46,991 nucleotides of DNA from an uncultured Oscillospiraceae bacterium (GTDB taxonomy: Bacteria; Bacillota; Clostridia; Oscillospirales; Ruminococcaceae). The position numbers and the translations under genes were made by a program. The notes under the pieces were generated by a model. That model had not been told where the DNA came from, searched no databases, and was given only the letters and a program-made list of their open reading frames with translations. The DNA is taken from NCBI GenBank assembly GCA_934481445.1, contig CAKSPC010000017.1, positions 1 to 46,991 on the forward strand, in the 5' to 3' direction. Shown piece by piece: positions 7,865-16,226 of this stretch (the stretch's first letter is position 1; each line of letters begins with the position of its first letter).

Positions 7865-8290
7865 TTATTTCTGCTGCCATGCCAATAAATAATCTTTTTC
7901 CCCGGTAGCTTCATCAAAGCTACTATACTGGATCTCAAATCCTTCTCTTTTATAAAAAGATATTGCCCTTGCGTTTTTTTGGTATACGTTCAAATGCAAT
8001 TTGTTTCTTTTATTCTTTGCATAATCCAGCAGATTTTTACCTATACCCTGCGATTGCATTTTATCAGAAACAAAAATGCCCTCAACATATTCATCGTTCA
8101 GTCCTATAAAACCTTGTATTTCTTGATTATCCTCATAGACATAAACAGTTGCCTGTAACAGCAGTTCTTTCAACAATTCAAAATTACTTTTCCAATATTG
8201 AGCAGAAATAAAATAATGTGCCTTTATATTTGTATCCAACCATATATCTGCAACTTTATTTATATCTGCTTTTTGTAATTCTCTAATCAA
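7865..8290 (-). CDS. GNAT-family N-acetyltransferase
   Basis: The protein has 141 residues if translation starts at TTG (8290), giving MIRELQKADINKVADIW; GTGGAGAG lies 8 bases ahead, and no ATG gives this usual GNAT N-terminus. The acetyl-CoA loop reads VSDKMQSQGIGKNLLDYAK (V..Q..GIG..LL) and the C-terminal part has NARAISFYKREGFEI, both GNAT hallmarks. It transfers an acetyl group to an unknown amine. The gene is clearly richer in A and T than both neighbours, which suggests recent acquisition. It is transcribed away from the antiporter's 3' end and is followed by a hairpin. Confidence 0.85.
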   Translation of the reverse strand: MIRELQKADINKVADIWLDTNIKAHYFISAQYWKSNFELLKELLLQATVYVYEDNQEIQGFIGLNDEYVEGIFVSDKMQSQGIGKNLLDYAKNKRNKLHLNVYQKNARAISFYKREGFEIQYSSFDEATGEKDYLLAWQQK

Positions 8291-8388
8291 AATGTTGACT
8301 CTCCACAACTTCCGGTTTATCGAGTACCCCGCCAACTCGCGTCATGCCAAACCACCGCAATTCACCAAAACCGCAGGAGATTCTCCCA

Positions 8389-9624
8389 TCAGTATTCCGC
8401 CGGAACCTCGTCCGTTTCCTCCACATCCATATTATGATGGTCGGGGTCGTCGGGGCGCTTCTCGCCCTTGTACAGCAGCTTCAGGAATATCGGCGAAGCC
8501 ACGGACGAGCAGATTATCAGCAGGATTACCGAGGTGAAATACGCGGGGTCTACCATTCCCACCGCAAGGCCTTTCTGCGCAACTATCAGCGCGACCTCTC
8601 CTCGGGTCATCATGCCGACGCCGACCTTGAGGGAATCGCGGTTGCTGAACTTCCACAGCTTTGCGACCAGTCCGCAGCCGATAACCTTTCCGAGCAGAGC
8701 CACCGCAACGAATGCCAGCGAGAACCACAGAAGCTCTATCGTGAAGCCGTCAAACTGTGTTTTCAGACCTATACTTGCAAAGAACACGGGGCCGAACAGC
8801 ATATAGCTGTTGATATCCATTTTGCCTGCGATATATTCCGCGTCGCGGAGGTTGCACAGGATTATTCCCGCAACATACGCTCCGGTGATATCCGCAATGC
8901 CGAAGAACTTCTCCGCACAGTACGCCATGATAAAGCACAGCGCCAGTCCGAATATCGGTATTCTGCGCTGGTGGAAGAACTTCTTGTCCAGGAACTTGAA
9001 CAGCAGATAAACCAGAAAACCCACAACAACGCTGAACAGAATGAACAGTACAGTCTTGATAACGACGTCCAGCGGCTTTGCGTCAGCGTCCTTGAAGCCG
9101 ATTACGAATGTAAGTACAATGATACCGATAACGTCGTCTATGATGGCGGCGCTCATTATAACCGTGCCGACCCTGCCTTTAAGATGCCCGAGTTCACGCA
9201 GCGTCTGCACCGTAATGCTGACGGATGTCGCGGTCATGATCGTGCCGATGAACACCCCGCGGAAAAATTCCTCCGACCCGAACGGAGCAAACCCGAAGAA
9301 CAGCGAATACAGTGCCCATCCCGCCACCAGCGGCACGAACACTCCCGCGCAGGCAATGGACAGCGCCACCGGGCCTGTCTTTACAAGGTCTTTCAGGTTT
9401 GTTTCAAGTCCCGCCGAGAACATCAGCAGAACGACGCCTATCTCCGCCATGGAAACGATAAAATCCGACTGATTTACAATTCCGAGCACGCTCGGACCTA
9501 TTATAAGACCCGCTACTATCTGCCCGACTACCTGCGGTGCTTTCAGCTTCTTCGCGAGCAGCCCGAACAGCTTCGCAGCTATAATGATTATCGCAAGGTC
9601 CTTAAAACTTTCGTAAGCTTCCAT
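8389..9624 (-). CDS. CPA2-family cation/proton antiporter (KefB/NapA-like)
   Basis: The protein has 411 residues with about 12 membrane helices. The start is the ATG at 9624, with AGGAAAG ten bases upstream; a GTG nine bases earlier is less likely. The family core is visible: LKAPQVVGQIVAGLIIGP near the N-terminus, TATSVSITVQTLRELG, and SAAIIDDVIGIIVL with the Asp-Asp pair that binds the cation. There is no C-terminal TrkA-N domain, only a short acidic tail (EKRPDDPDHHNMDVEE). It likely exchanges Na+ or K+ for H+ in pH or ion homeostasis. A good promoter lies upstream. Confidence 0.9.
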   Translation of the reverse strand: MEAYESFKDLAIIIIAAKLFGLLAKKLKAPQVVGQIVAGLIIGPSVLGIVNQSDFIVSMAEIGVVLLMFSAGLETNLKDLVKTGPVALSIACAGVFVPLVAGWALYSLFFGFAPFGSEEFFRGVFIGTIMTATSVSITVQTLRELGHLKGRVGTVIMSAAIIDDVIGIIVLTFVIGFKDADAKPLDVVIKTVLFILFSVVVGFLVYLLFKFLDKKFFHQRRIPIFGLALCFIMAYCAEKFFGIADITGAYVAGIILCNLRDAEYIAGKMDINSYMLFGPVFFASIGLKTQFDGFTIELLWFSLAFVAVALLGKVIGCGLVAKLWKFSNRDSLKVGVGMMTRGEVALIVAQKGLAVGMVDPAYFTSVILLIICSSVASPIFLKLLYKGEKRPDDPDHHNMDVEETDEVPAEY

Positions 9625-9661
9625 ATATACCACTTTCCTTTTTTATTTTATGCCAACTAAT

Positions 9662-9690
9662 ATTATATTAAGTTCTGCGAAAATATTCAA
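9662..9690 (-). promoter_or_regulatory. Promoter of the antiporter gene
   Basis: On the minus strand TTGAAT and TATAAT are 17 bases apart, about 40 bases ahead of the start codon. Confidence 0.75.
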
Positions 9691-9777
9691 TGCTATTAAT
9701 TCACAAAAAAACGTTTATCGGACGTTTATTTTTTGTGCTTTTGGGGAACAGATAATGCAGAATGGGGGGGGATAAGC

Positions 9778-10248
9778 TTGTTCAGGAATTTTGACGATAT
9801 GCTTGGGGTCAGGGTGCTCTCCGCCGCCGCGGACGGGAAAATAATCCCCATCGGGGAACTGGGCGACGGCGTGCTTTCAAAAAGAACGATGGGCGACGGA
9901 TACGCGGTATTTCCGTACAAGGGATTGTTCTCGCCGAAAGAAACCGTTATGTATTCCCCTGCGGACGGCGTGCTGACGGAGATACTCCCGCAGGGCGGCG
10001 CGGTGATACGCACCGGGGACGGGATAAGCATTTCGGTTTTGTTCGGCGACGGCGGAAAAATTTGTGCCGAAACCGGCGAGCTGATTCCGGCGGGCGGGGC
10101 GCTGTGCATCCTCCCGAGGGATAGCAGGCTTATAAACGGTGCGGCTGCGGTGCTGATAAACGAGGCGGAAAGCATAACCGAGCTGCATATCCGCAGCGGA
10201 TACCGCAGGCACGGCTCCGCTGCGGCGTTTTACCGCGTTTCGGAATGA
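9778..10248 (+). CDS. EIIA(Glc)-like domain protein lacking both active histidines
   Basis: The protein has 156 residues from a TTG placed after a GGGGGGGG run. The fold of the PTS EIIA glucose domain is recognisable: AAADGKIIPIGELGDGVLS, MGDGYAVFP, and YSPADGVLTEILPQGGAV. In the family, the phosphorylated His lies in a strand like GHAIGI and a second His in LIHIG. Here the positions read GGAVIRTG (Gly74) and SVLFGDGG (Leu88), so neither histidine is present. Phosphotransfer is therefore unlikely, and a regulatory or structural role is more plausible. It is followed convergently by an HPr-like gene, which strengthens the PTS link. An alternative TTG at 9733 would add 15 residues. Confidence 0.72.
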   Translation: MFRNFDDMLGVRVLSAAADGKIIPIGELGDGVLSKRTMGDGYAVFPYKGLFSPKETVMYSPADGVLTEILPQGGAVIRTGDGISISVLFGDGGKICAETGELIPAGGALCILPRDSRLINGAAAVLINEAESITELHIRSGYRRHGSAAAFYRVSE

Positions 10249-10252
10249 TGTA

Positions 10253-10273
10253 AAAGGGGGCTGAATTTCAGCC
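10253..10273. terminator. Hairpin between the convergent EIIA-like and HPr genes
   Basis: GGGGCTGAA pairs with TTCAGCCCC across the short gap between the two stops. There is no long T-tract on either strand, so it is a weak candidate for a shared terminator. Confidence 0.45.
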
Positions 10274-10282
10274 CCTCAAACA

Positions 10283-10540
10283 TTACAAATTTTCCTTAAA
10301 GAATTCCTCCATCGCGGCGGAAGCGGCTTCTTCATCTGCGCCATCGGCGGTGACGGTGACGGTATCCCCGCACTTTACCCCCAGCCCCATAAGCATGATA
10401 AGCTTTGTTGCGCTGACGGACTTGCCGCTCTTTTCAACGGTTATCGAACTCTGAAATTCCTTCGCCTTTTTCGCGAGCATTCCCGCGGGGCGGGCGTGTA
10501 TCCCCGTAGGGTCGGTGATGGTGTAAGTGAATGTTTTCAT
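10283..10540 (-). CDS. HPr-family phosphocarrier, no Ser46 site
   Basis: The protein has 85 residues from the ATG after AAAGGAAG. The phosphorylated histidine is present in GIHARPAG (H15). The region that in Bacillus HPr carries regulatory Ser46 (KSIMGVMSLG) reads ATKLIMLMGLG, with Lys at position 46. HPr kinase therefore has no target at the usual site. It may be a PTS phosphocarrier or a Crh-like paralogue with altered control. The adjacent EIIA-like protein also lacks its phosphorylation sites. EI is not in the window. Confidence 0.88.
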   Translation of the reverse strand: MKTFTYTITDPTGIHARPAGMLAKKAKEFQSSITVEKSGKSVSATKLIMLMGLGVKCGDTVTVTADGADEEAASAAMEEFFKENL

Positions 10541-10619
10541 GTTTTTTCTTCCTTTCACGGTTTGGTCTGTACTTAAAATACCCAGTATCGCCCCGTATAT
10601 CCGCAAAGAAAAGATTGAC

Positions 10620-10656
10620 AAAAAATGCGGTCGGAAGCGCCTGCTTCCGACCGCAT
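10620..10656 (-). terminator. Terminator of thiT
   Basis: A perfect stem, ATGCGGTCGGAAGC / GCTTCCGACCGCAT (14 bp), is followed on the minus strand by TTTTTTG. It begins 5 bases past the thiT stop. Confidence 0.92.
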
Positions 10657-10661
10657 CGTAT

Positions 10662-11255
10662 TTATACATTTTCCAAGGGCTTCGTCTTTTTGTCGTAAAC
10701 CTTGAACAGCTTTGAAGTATGCGGAGCCTTGAGGAGTATCACCGCGCCGATGACCGTGAACACTATCTCTGGCACCATATACGCGCAGTTGTAGCTCAGG
10801 GAGTATACAAAAGGATTCCAGCCCTCGGGCGCCCAGCTTGCAAAGAAAACAACGCCGCTGATGATATGGCTGACGATTCTCATAAACACCGCAAGGGAAA
10901 TCCCCGCGATAAATCCGCCGACGCCCTTTTCGCGGAACAGTCCCGCAAATCCGAGCACCGTGAACGCCAGGATGTAATCAAAAATAACACACCCGACCAG
11001 CGCCGCGGGGGTAAGTCCCCAGCCGACAACGGAGCCTATGCCCATTGCGAACTGCGTCAGCGAATAAATGAACCCGCAGAACACGCCCCACTTGCAGCCG
11101 TACATTATCGATATCATGCATACGGGCAGCATACTGAGCAGCGTAACCGAGCCGCCGAGGGGCATTTCGAATACCTTTACAAGGCTGAGAACAAACGACA
11201 GCGCGATGAGCACTGCGCTGAGCGTCAGCTTTTTAACGTCGATTTTCTTTTTCAT
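10662..11255 (-). CDS. thiT: ThiT thiamine-specific ECF transporter subunit
   Basis: The protein has 197 residues with six predicted membrane helices. The segment MPLGGSVTLLSMLPVCMISI followed by YGCKWGVFCGFIYSLTQ is the ThiT (YuaJ) signature, and the C-terminal half has SYNCAYMVPE. As the substrate-binding subunit of an energy-coupling-factor transporter it binds thiamine and works with a shared EcfA/A'/T module, which is not in the window. I found no TPP riboswitch in the 78-base gap upstream, unlike many thiT genes. GGAAAGGAAG precedes the ATG. Confidence 0.9.
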   Translation of the reverse strand: MKKKIDVKKLTLSAVLIALSFVLSLVKVFEMPLGGSVTLLSMLPVCMISIMYGCKWGVFCGFIYSLTQFAMGIGSVVGWGLTPAALVGCVIFDYILAFTVLGFAGLFREKGVGGFIAGISLAVFMRIVSHIISGVVFFASWAPEGWNPFVYSLSYNCAYMVPEIVFTVIGAVILLKAPHTSKLFKVYDKKTKPLENV

Positions 11256-11333
11256 ATAAATGCTTCCTTTCCAAAGCGGCGGGCAGAACCCAACCGAACG
11301 ATCATGTCACAAACGGAAGAAACGCTATGTTGT

Positions 11334-11705
11334 TCAGAACAGGCTGACTATTCCCATAACAAGGCATACAGCCGCAATAATGAACGCCGCCTTTTCCGCG
11401 CCCGCCATTGTCCTGTTCTTGTGCATAGTGTTGTAACGCATTATTTTCGGGACAGGCTCCGTGCCGCCCTGTCTTACAAACGTCACAAGCACCCGCTGTC
11501 CTGCCGCGGGAATATTGCCGTCGGTTATTTTGAACCACGCCTCGCAGGGCGGAGCGCTGTCCGACGGGCGATACATCACGCACACCGATTTATCGGCAGC
11601 GTTTGCTTCAACTACCTCGCCATCCACCACGCGGCGCTTTTTTGCCAAAATGATATTAAGCACCCCGACCGCCAGTGCCGCAAGGCATCCCACAAACCAA
11701 AGCAA
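11334..11705 (-). CDS. Small two-helix membrane protein, unknown
   Basis: The protein has 123 residues from a TTG placed five bases after GGGGGAG. One membrane helix is at the N-terminus (WFVGCLAALAVGVLNIIL), one at the C-terminus (AAFIIAAVCLVMGIVSLF), with a soluble middle containing VCVMYRP and GQRVLVTFV. The layout is like DUF3592-type proteins, with a small beta domain between two helices, but the match is weak. It is probably anchored in the cell membrane. It lies between fabV, whose terminator precedes it, and thiT. No function can be assigned. Confidence 0.6.
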   Translation of the reverse strand: MLWFVGCLAALAVGVLNIILAKKRRVVDGEVVEANAADKSVCVMYRPSDSAPPCEAWFKITDGNIPAAGQRVLVTFVRQGGTEPVPKIMRYNTMHKNRTMAGAEKAAFIIAAVCLVMGIVSLF

Positions 11706-11726
11706 AGTTTCTCCCCCTCACAAAGA

Positions 11727-11751
11727 GGGCTGTCATTTACCGCGACAGCCC
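11727..11751 (-). terminator. Terminator of fabV
   Basis: GGGCTGTC pairs with GACAGCCC around a 9-base loop. On the minus strand TCTTTG follows. It starts 11 bases past the fabV stop. Confidence 0.75.
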
Positions 11752-11761
11752 CGATGTTATT

Positions 11762-12919
11762 TCAGACTTCAACGTCGGCGTCGTAATCAACGCCGTCTAT
11801 GCCGAAACCGAACAGGGCATAGAAATCGCTCCAGTATCCGTCAAGATCCGTGCATTCCCTGAGGTTGTCCTGCGTAAGACCGTTCCAGAGCTTTGTTACC
11901 TCTTCCTGTATCTCAGGCTTCATTTCGAGGTCGTCAAGGCGTATCCTGCCCTCGGCGTCTGTGGGGACCTCGCCGTTGTAAAGCTTCTGCGCGAACAGGC
12001 GGTACATCTGCTCGATACAGCCCTCGTGGGTGCCGTGCGCTTTCATGACCTTGTAAAGGATGGAGATGTAGAGCGGAACTATCGGGATAGCCGCGCTGGA
12101 CTGCGTTACGAGCGCCTTGTTTACGGAGATATATGCCTTTATGCCGCTGTCTGCGTATTTCTCGGTGAGCTTCTTTGCGGTGGCGAAAAGGTGAGCCTTT
12201 GCCCTGCCGATGGAACCCTCGAAATACATCGGATGAGTAATGGACGGGCCGATGTAGGAATACGCCGCGGTGACAGCGCCGTCCTCGATGGCGTCGGCAG
12301 CCTTGAGGGCGTCTATCCATGCTTCCCAGTCCTCGCCGCCCATTACCTTAACGGTGGCTTCTATTTCCTCCTCGGTGGCGGGCTGAATGGTTATCTCGGA
12401 CACCTCGTTGGTGCGCAGGTCGATGGTCTTGTTGGTATAGGGCGCGCCGGTCGTCTTGAGCACGCTGCTGTATACCTTATCGCCGACTGTTCTGCGGGGC
12501 GCGGCGAGGGAGTAAATAACCATGTCAACCTTGCCGAGGTCAGCTTTGATGATGTTGATAACCTCTTTCTTACACTCGTCGGAATAGGCGTCGCCGTTTA
12601 CAGTCCTGGCATAAAGCCCGTCCGCGGCGGCGAACTTCTCGAACGCCTTGGTGTTGTACCAGCCGCTGGTGCCTGTCTTGTTTCCGCTGCCCGCGCGGTC
12701 GAACATAACTCCGAGCGTTGCCGCTCCGCCGCCGTATGCCGCGGCTATTCTCGAAGCAAGTCCGTATCCCATCGAAGAGCCGATGACCAGCACTTTCTTT
12801 GGGCCGTTGAATTTCGGCTGGGACTTAACGTAGTCTATCTGAGCCTTGACCTCCGCCTCGCAGCCTGCGGGATGGGCGGTGGTGCATATAAATCCTCTTA
12901 CCTTTGGTTTAACTATCAT
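11762..12919 (-). CDS. fabV: FabV trans-2-enoyl-ACP/CoA reductase
   Basis: The protein has 385 residues when started at the ATG after CGGAGGATAAA, giving the family's standard MIVKPKVRGFICTTAHP beginning. The NAD(P)H site reads GSSMGYGLAS (47-56) and the catalytic pair is Tyr232-x8-Lys241 in MYFEGSIGRAKAHL. FabV reduces the enoyl intermediate in fatty acid elongation (or crotonyl-CoA in the closely related TER enzymes). In other bacteria this isoform is insensitive to triclosan. It stands apart from other fab genes and has its own promoter, so whether it serves fatty-acid synthesis or acyl-CoA reduction is open. Confidence 0.93.
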   Translation of the reverse strand: MIVKPKVRGFICTTAHPAGCEAEVKAQIDYVKSQPKFNGPKKVLVIGSSMGYGLASRIAAAYGGGAATLGVMFDRAGSGNKTGTSGWYNTKAFEKFAAADGLYARTVNGDAYSDECKKEVINIIKADLGKVDMVIYSLAAPRRTVGDKVYSSVLKTTGAPYTNKTIDLRTNEVSEITIQPATEEEIEATVKVMGGEDWEAWIDALKAADAIEDGAVTAAYSYIGPSITHPMYFEGSIGRAKAHLFATAKKLTEKYADSGIKAYISVNKALVTQSSAAIPIVPLYISILYKVMKAHGTHEGCIEQMYRLFAQKLYNGEVPTDAEGRIRLDDLEMKPEIQEEVTKLWNGLTQDNLRECTDLDGYWSDFYALFGFGIDGVDYDADVEV

Positions 12920-12955
12920 AATGAATTTATCCTCCGAAATCATATTTTCCATACA

Positions 12956-12984
12956 ATTATATCACATCTTCCGTTTTTTATCAA
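12956..12984 (-). promoter_or_regulatory. Promoter of fabV
   Basis: On the minus strand TTGATA and TATAAT are 17 bases apart, about 37 bases ahead of the fabV start. Confidence 0.8.
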
Positions 12985-13026
12985 GAGGATTTTCGCGGCA
13001 TATTCAAAAACAGAGTGCGCAGGCAC

Positions 13027-13055
13027 TTGAAAAGCAGGCGGATAACTGCTATAAT
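13027..13055 (+). promoter_or_regulatory. Promoter of acyP
   Basis: TTGAAA and TATAAT are 17 bases apart. The promoter is divergent from that of fabV, with about 40 bases between the two -35 boxes. Confidence 0.8.
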
Positions 13056-13104
13056 AAAGTAAATTCTATCGCACAAAATCATATCCCGAAAGGAATTGTT
13101 CAAT

Positions 13105-13374
13105 ATGGATAAAATACGCAGACGGTTTGTTTTTTACGGAAACGTGCAGGGTGTCGGTTTTCGGTATAAGGCGTGCTACAGCGCGCGAAATCACGGCGTA
13201 AGCGGCTGGGTCAGGAATTGCAGCGACGGCAGCGTTGAAATGGAAGCGGAGGGCTATCCCGCCGACATCGACGCAGTTATCCGCACGCTGAATGAGCATT
13301 CGTGGGGATATGTCGACCGTGTCGAATCGGAAAACATCCCGCTCGAGGGCGGGTATGGGTTTGAGATACGTTAA
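13105..13374 (+). CDS. acyP: Acylphosphatase
   Basis: The protein has 89 residues and starts at the ATG after GAAAGGA. The phosphate-binding loop reads GNVQGVGFRY with the catalytic Arg, and VRNCSDGSVE carries the catalytic Asn. It hydrolyses acyl phosphates such as acetyl phosphate or carbamoyl phosphate. The full small fold is present, ending in GGYGFEIR. It is monocistronic, divergent from fabV, and followed by a terminator. Confidence 0.93.
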   Translation: MDKIRRRFVFYGNVQGVGFRYKACYSARNHGVSGWVRNCSDGSVEMEAEGYPADIDAVIRTLNEHSWGYVDRVESENIPLEGGYGFEIR

Positions 13375-13449
13375 ATTAAAATATCCCGGGCTGTTGAGAA
13401 AGGTGCAGGTGACGTTGACGACACAGATGCGCGTTTATCGAAAGCCTAA

Positions 13450-13479
13450 AGGGGCGTCGTCATTGGCGCCCCTCTTTTG
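13450..13479 (+). terminator. Terminator of acyP
   Basis: AGGGGCG pairs with CGCCCCT around a 9-base loop, followed by CTTTTG. The 94 bases from here to the histidine-kinase relic hold nothing I recognise. Confidence 0.75.
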
Positions 13480-13573
13480 TTATCAGTTCTTAACGCAGTA
13501 ACCCGGCTGTTCATCTGAGTGTCAATGTTTATAGGGTTTGCGATATGTGCGTTCATGTCCGCGTCAAGGGCGC

Positions 13574-13918
13574 TCATTCGGGCGTCTGCCGGTCGGGGAT
13601 GACGGTGCTGCATTCGCTTCCCGCCGCATATTCCGTTTTGACAAGCTCCGCAGCGGATTCGCTGCTGTATGCCGAGTCGGATCCCTCGTGCGGAAGCTGC
13701 AGCGGCAGCTCAACGGTGATAGCTGTGCCCTGTCCTATCTCGCTTTCGATGCCGATGGCGCCGCACATTAGATTTACAATATTTTTCGTTATCGCAAGAC
13801 CAAGTCTCGTGCCGACCTGCTTGTTCATGGTGCTGTCCCGCGCAAGCAGCGCGGAGAAACCGATGACCGCGTTCATGATGGTGCGGCACTCCGCGGGCAT
13901 GAGTATATGGTTATTCAA
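13574..13918 (-). pseudogene. Histidine-kinase relic, internally deleted
   Basis: The open frame of 114 residues joins two distant parts of a sensor kinase. Residues 8-28 (MPAECRTIMNAVIGFSALLA) correspond to the H-box region MSHDIRTPMNAIIGF, with Ala in place of the phosphorylated His. Residues 36-75 (GTRLGLAITKNIVNLM, then GIESEIGQGTAITVELPL) are the G2 box and end of the ATPase domain. The N, G1 and F boxes between them are missing, so about 150 residues have been lost. It cannot be an active kinase. It lies just downstream of the ABC permease and no response regulator is nearby. Confidence 0.75.
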
Positions 13919-14006
13919 AAAGCACGTCGGTCATTGTGTTTCCCTGTGTAAATCATACGCAAAGCGGGCGGCGCTTTTCCGTGCCGCTCTCTTTTTTACT
14001 ATATTG

Positions 14007-16226
14007 TCATTCGCGCTCTTCTTTAAGGCATTCCACCATATCCACCTTTTTCAGCTTCCGCGCCGCAAGCAGCAGCGACAGAACATATGCCACCGCAATA
14101 AACACGGCGCTCACAAGCGCTGTTTTCCATGTCAGCGTTATGGACATCAGTATGCCGCCTGACGCTGCGTTTGCTTCCGCTATCATGCTGCTGAGCGAAA
14201 GCCCCAGCGGTATTCCCGCCGCGAAACCGAGCGGAACGAGCAGGTGATTTGCAAACAGAACCAGCCTGCGTATCTCCTTGCCGCGATACCCCAGCACCTC
14301 CAGCGTGGAAATGCTGCGCCTGTTTTCCTCTATTATCATTCCCGAAAGCATGATGACCACCAGCACGCATATCAGCACGCCTATGACTTTCACGATATTA
14401 AGGACGATGCCCGCGGTGCTCAGCGTGCTTTCCATTGTTTTGCGGTAGTCCGCGAGGGACGCGCTTTTCTTCAGAAGTTCTGGCGGGATATCCAGCGGCT
14501 CCTCGCTGATGATAACGTCGTATTCGTTTTCGTTCCTGCCGAGTATCTGTGCCGCATTCGCCCTGCTTGTTACCACAAGCGAAAGCACGTCGTTCTGTAT
14601 AATATCCGAAATGGTAACGGTGGTGTGCTCCATAGAAATTAGGTTATAGAAAGTGAATGTGTCACCCGCCTTTGTGCCGAACAATCTTGCGGCGGAGGAT
14701 GTCATATAATAATCTCCGTAATTCATCGGCTCGCCGCCGGAGGTTTCGGCGGTAAGCAGGGTGCAGTCCTCGTCATAGCCGATAAGGTTGAACATACTGT
14801 CTGTTCCGTCGACGCCGAAAGCTACGTCAAATACCGCATAGCCGCCGTACGGATTTTCCGACCGGAAATCCGTGAAACCATACTCATACTGTCCGCCCAT
14901 CATAGCTTTCGGGACCTTGTTGTCCAGCATATCATCATACGCGTCCTGATATACTCCCGCAAGGATTATCGCCATGGAAGCCGCCGCGATACCCACCAGC
15001 ATGGTAAGACTGCGCGAAATATTCCCGCACAGGCTGCGGATACCGTATAACAGAGGAAAAGGAAGCTTGCTCCTGCTCAGCATACGCACCGTCTTTGACT
15101 TCTGCGCGCCGCTCAACAGCGGAACTACATCCTTACCAAGCGCCCTGAGAAGCACGAGCACCGCGCTCAGACCGTACGCTATCGGAGGGATAAGCAGCGC
15201 GATCATCATTATCCCGACGGGAATCCGCACACTATATTCGATATGCTCCGCGAAGTTGAATATATAAAGATTGAACAGCTTTGAAAACGGATAGCACAGC
15301 GCAAGCCCCAGAATATCCCCCACGAATGCGGGAATAAGCGCATACTGCATATAATGCCGTATAAGCTCGCTCCTGCGATAACCCAGCGCCATTAGAGTGC
15401 CTATCGTCCTGCTTTCCCTCCTGACGGTGCGTCCCAGTACCATTGCAACGACAACAACTACCACCAGCATGATTATGGGGCTGTAAACCGAAAATTCGGC
15501 TTCGATATCAGCGCCCTGCTGAAGCAGCATTCCCGTCCTCGGGTTGGCCGCCCTGCCGATGTATTCCAGCGTTCCGAATTTATCGTATACCGCCGAGCGG
15601 AAAGCATTTTCCTGCCCCGCATCGAGGTATTTTACAGAATAGCAGCTTGAATATGCGCCTGCGGTTTTCATCGCGTTTTCGGGGATTACTGCAAGTCCGA
15701 AATCAACGCTGTTCGGGAAGCTGTCCTCAAAATTAGCGTACATCGCTGCGTAATCGGGTCTTATGCACAGCCCGCGCACGGTGTATTCCCCGCCGTCAAG
15801 AGTAATGATATCCCCGACGCTGATATCGTGCGCCTTTGCGAAGTTATATGTAATCAGCACATCGGCGTCACTGCTCAGCGCTTCGCCCTCAAACACGACG
15901 GTTTTGTCCACCTTATTCGTATCTGAATAAAGCCGCAACGATGCGTTATCATAGGAAATGTTCCGGAAGCACTGCCGCTCCAGAAGAACGTTGAACTCGC
16001 TTTCCAGCGCGGAAATATCTTCATCGGTAATCGGGGCCGAAACGGTAAACCGGGCGTCCTCGACAATATTTTCATCAAACAGCTCCGTATATGTTTCGCC
16101 AACGGTCATGCTGACGGAAAATGCGCCGACCCACAGCATAATGCACAGCGCGGTCAGGATAGAACCCGTGATATAAAACGACAGGTTCTTTTTAAGGCTT
16201 CTTTGTATCTTCTTCTGCAGCGTCAT
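14007..16226 (-). CDS. FtsX/MacB-type ABC transporter permease
   Basis: The protein has 739 residues. The layout is that of the large Firmicute permeases: an N-terminal helix, an extracellular domain (about 50-245), three helices (about 250-370), a fourth helix and second extracellular domain (about 405-610), then three more helices. The pair of FtsX cores is visible at RRESRTIGTLMALGYRRSEL and EENRRSISTLEVLGYRGKEI. Such permeases move or release lipids, peptides or antibiotics. The start ATG overlaps the stop of the ATPase gene by one base, so the two are coupled. This frame is intact, although the ATPase and TetR genes upstream are damaged, so the system may be dead. Confidence 0.88.
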   Translation of the reverse strand: MTLQKKIQRSLKKNLSFYITGSILTALCIMLWVGAFSVSMTVGETYTELFDENIVEDARFTVSAPITDEDISALESEFNVLLERQCFRNISYDNASLRLYSDTNKVDKTVVFEGEALSSDADVLITYNFAKAHDISVGDIITLDGGEYTVRGLCIRPDYAAMYANFEDSFPNSVDFGLAVIPENAMKTAGAYSSCYSVKYLDAGQENAFRSAVYDKFGTLEYIGRAANPRTGMLLQQGADIEAEFSVYSPIIMLVVVVVVAMVLGRTVRRESRTIGTLMALGYRRSELIRHYMQYALIPAFVGDILGLALCYPFSKLFNLYIFNFAEHIEYSVRIPVGIMMIALLIPPIAYGLSAVLVLLRALGKDVVPLLSGAQKSKTVRMLSRSKLPFPLLYGIRSLCGNISRSLTMLVGIAAASMAIILAGVYQDAYDDMLDNKVPKAMMGGQYEYGFTDFRSENPYGGYAVFDVAFGVDGTDSMFNLIGYDEDCTLLTAETSGGEPMNYGDYYMTSSAARLFGTKAGDTFTFYNLISMEHTTVTISDIIQNDVLSLVVTSRANAAQILGRNENEYDVIISEEPLDIPPELLKKSASLADYRKTMESTLSTAGIVLNIVKVIGVLICVLVVIMLSGMIIEENRRSISTLEVLGYRGKEIRRLVLFANHLLVPLGFAAGIPLGLSLSSMIAEANAASGGILMSITLTWKTALVSAVFIAVAYVLSLLLAARKLKKVDMVECLKEERE

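Noticed and set aside
8344..9660. A 438-codon open frame on the plus strand
   Set aside because: It is antisense to the antiporter gene; the product is low-complexity and hydrophilic, with no family motifs.
11256..11333. TPP riboswitch before thiT
   Set aside because: The 78-base gap lacks the conserved CTGAGA and ACCTGA boxes and is too short.
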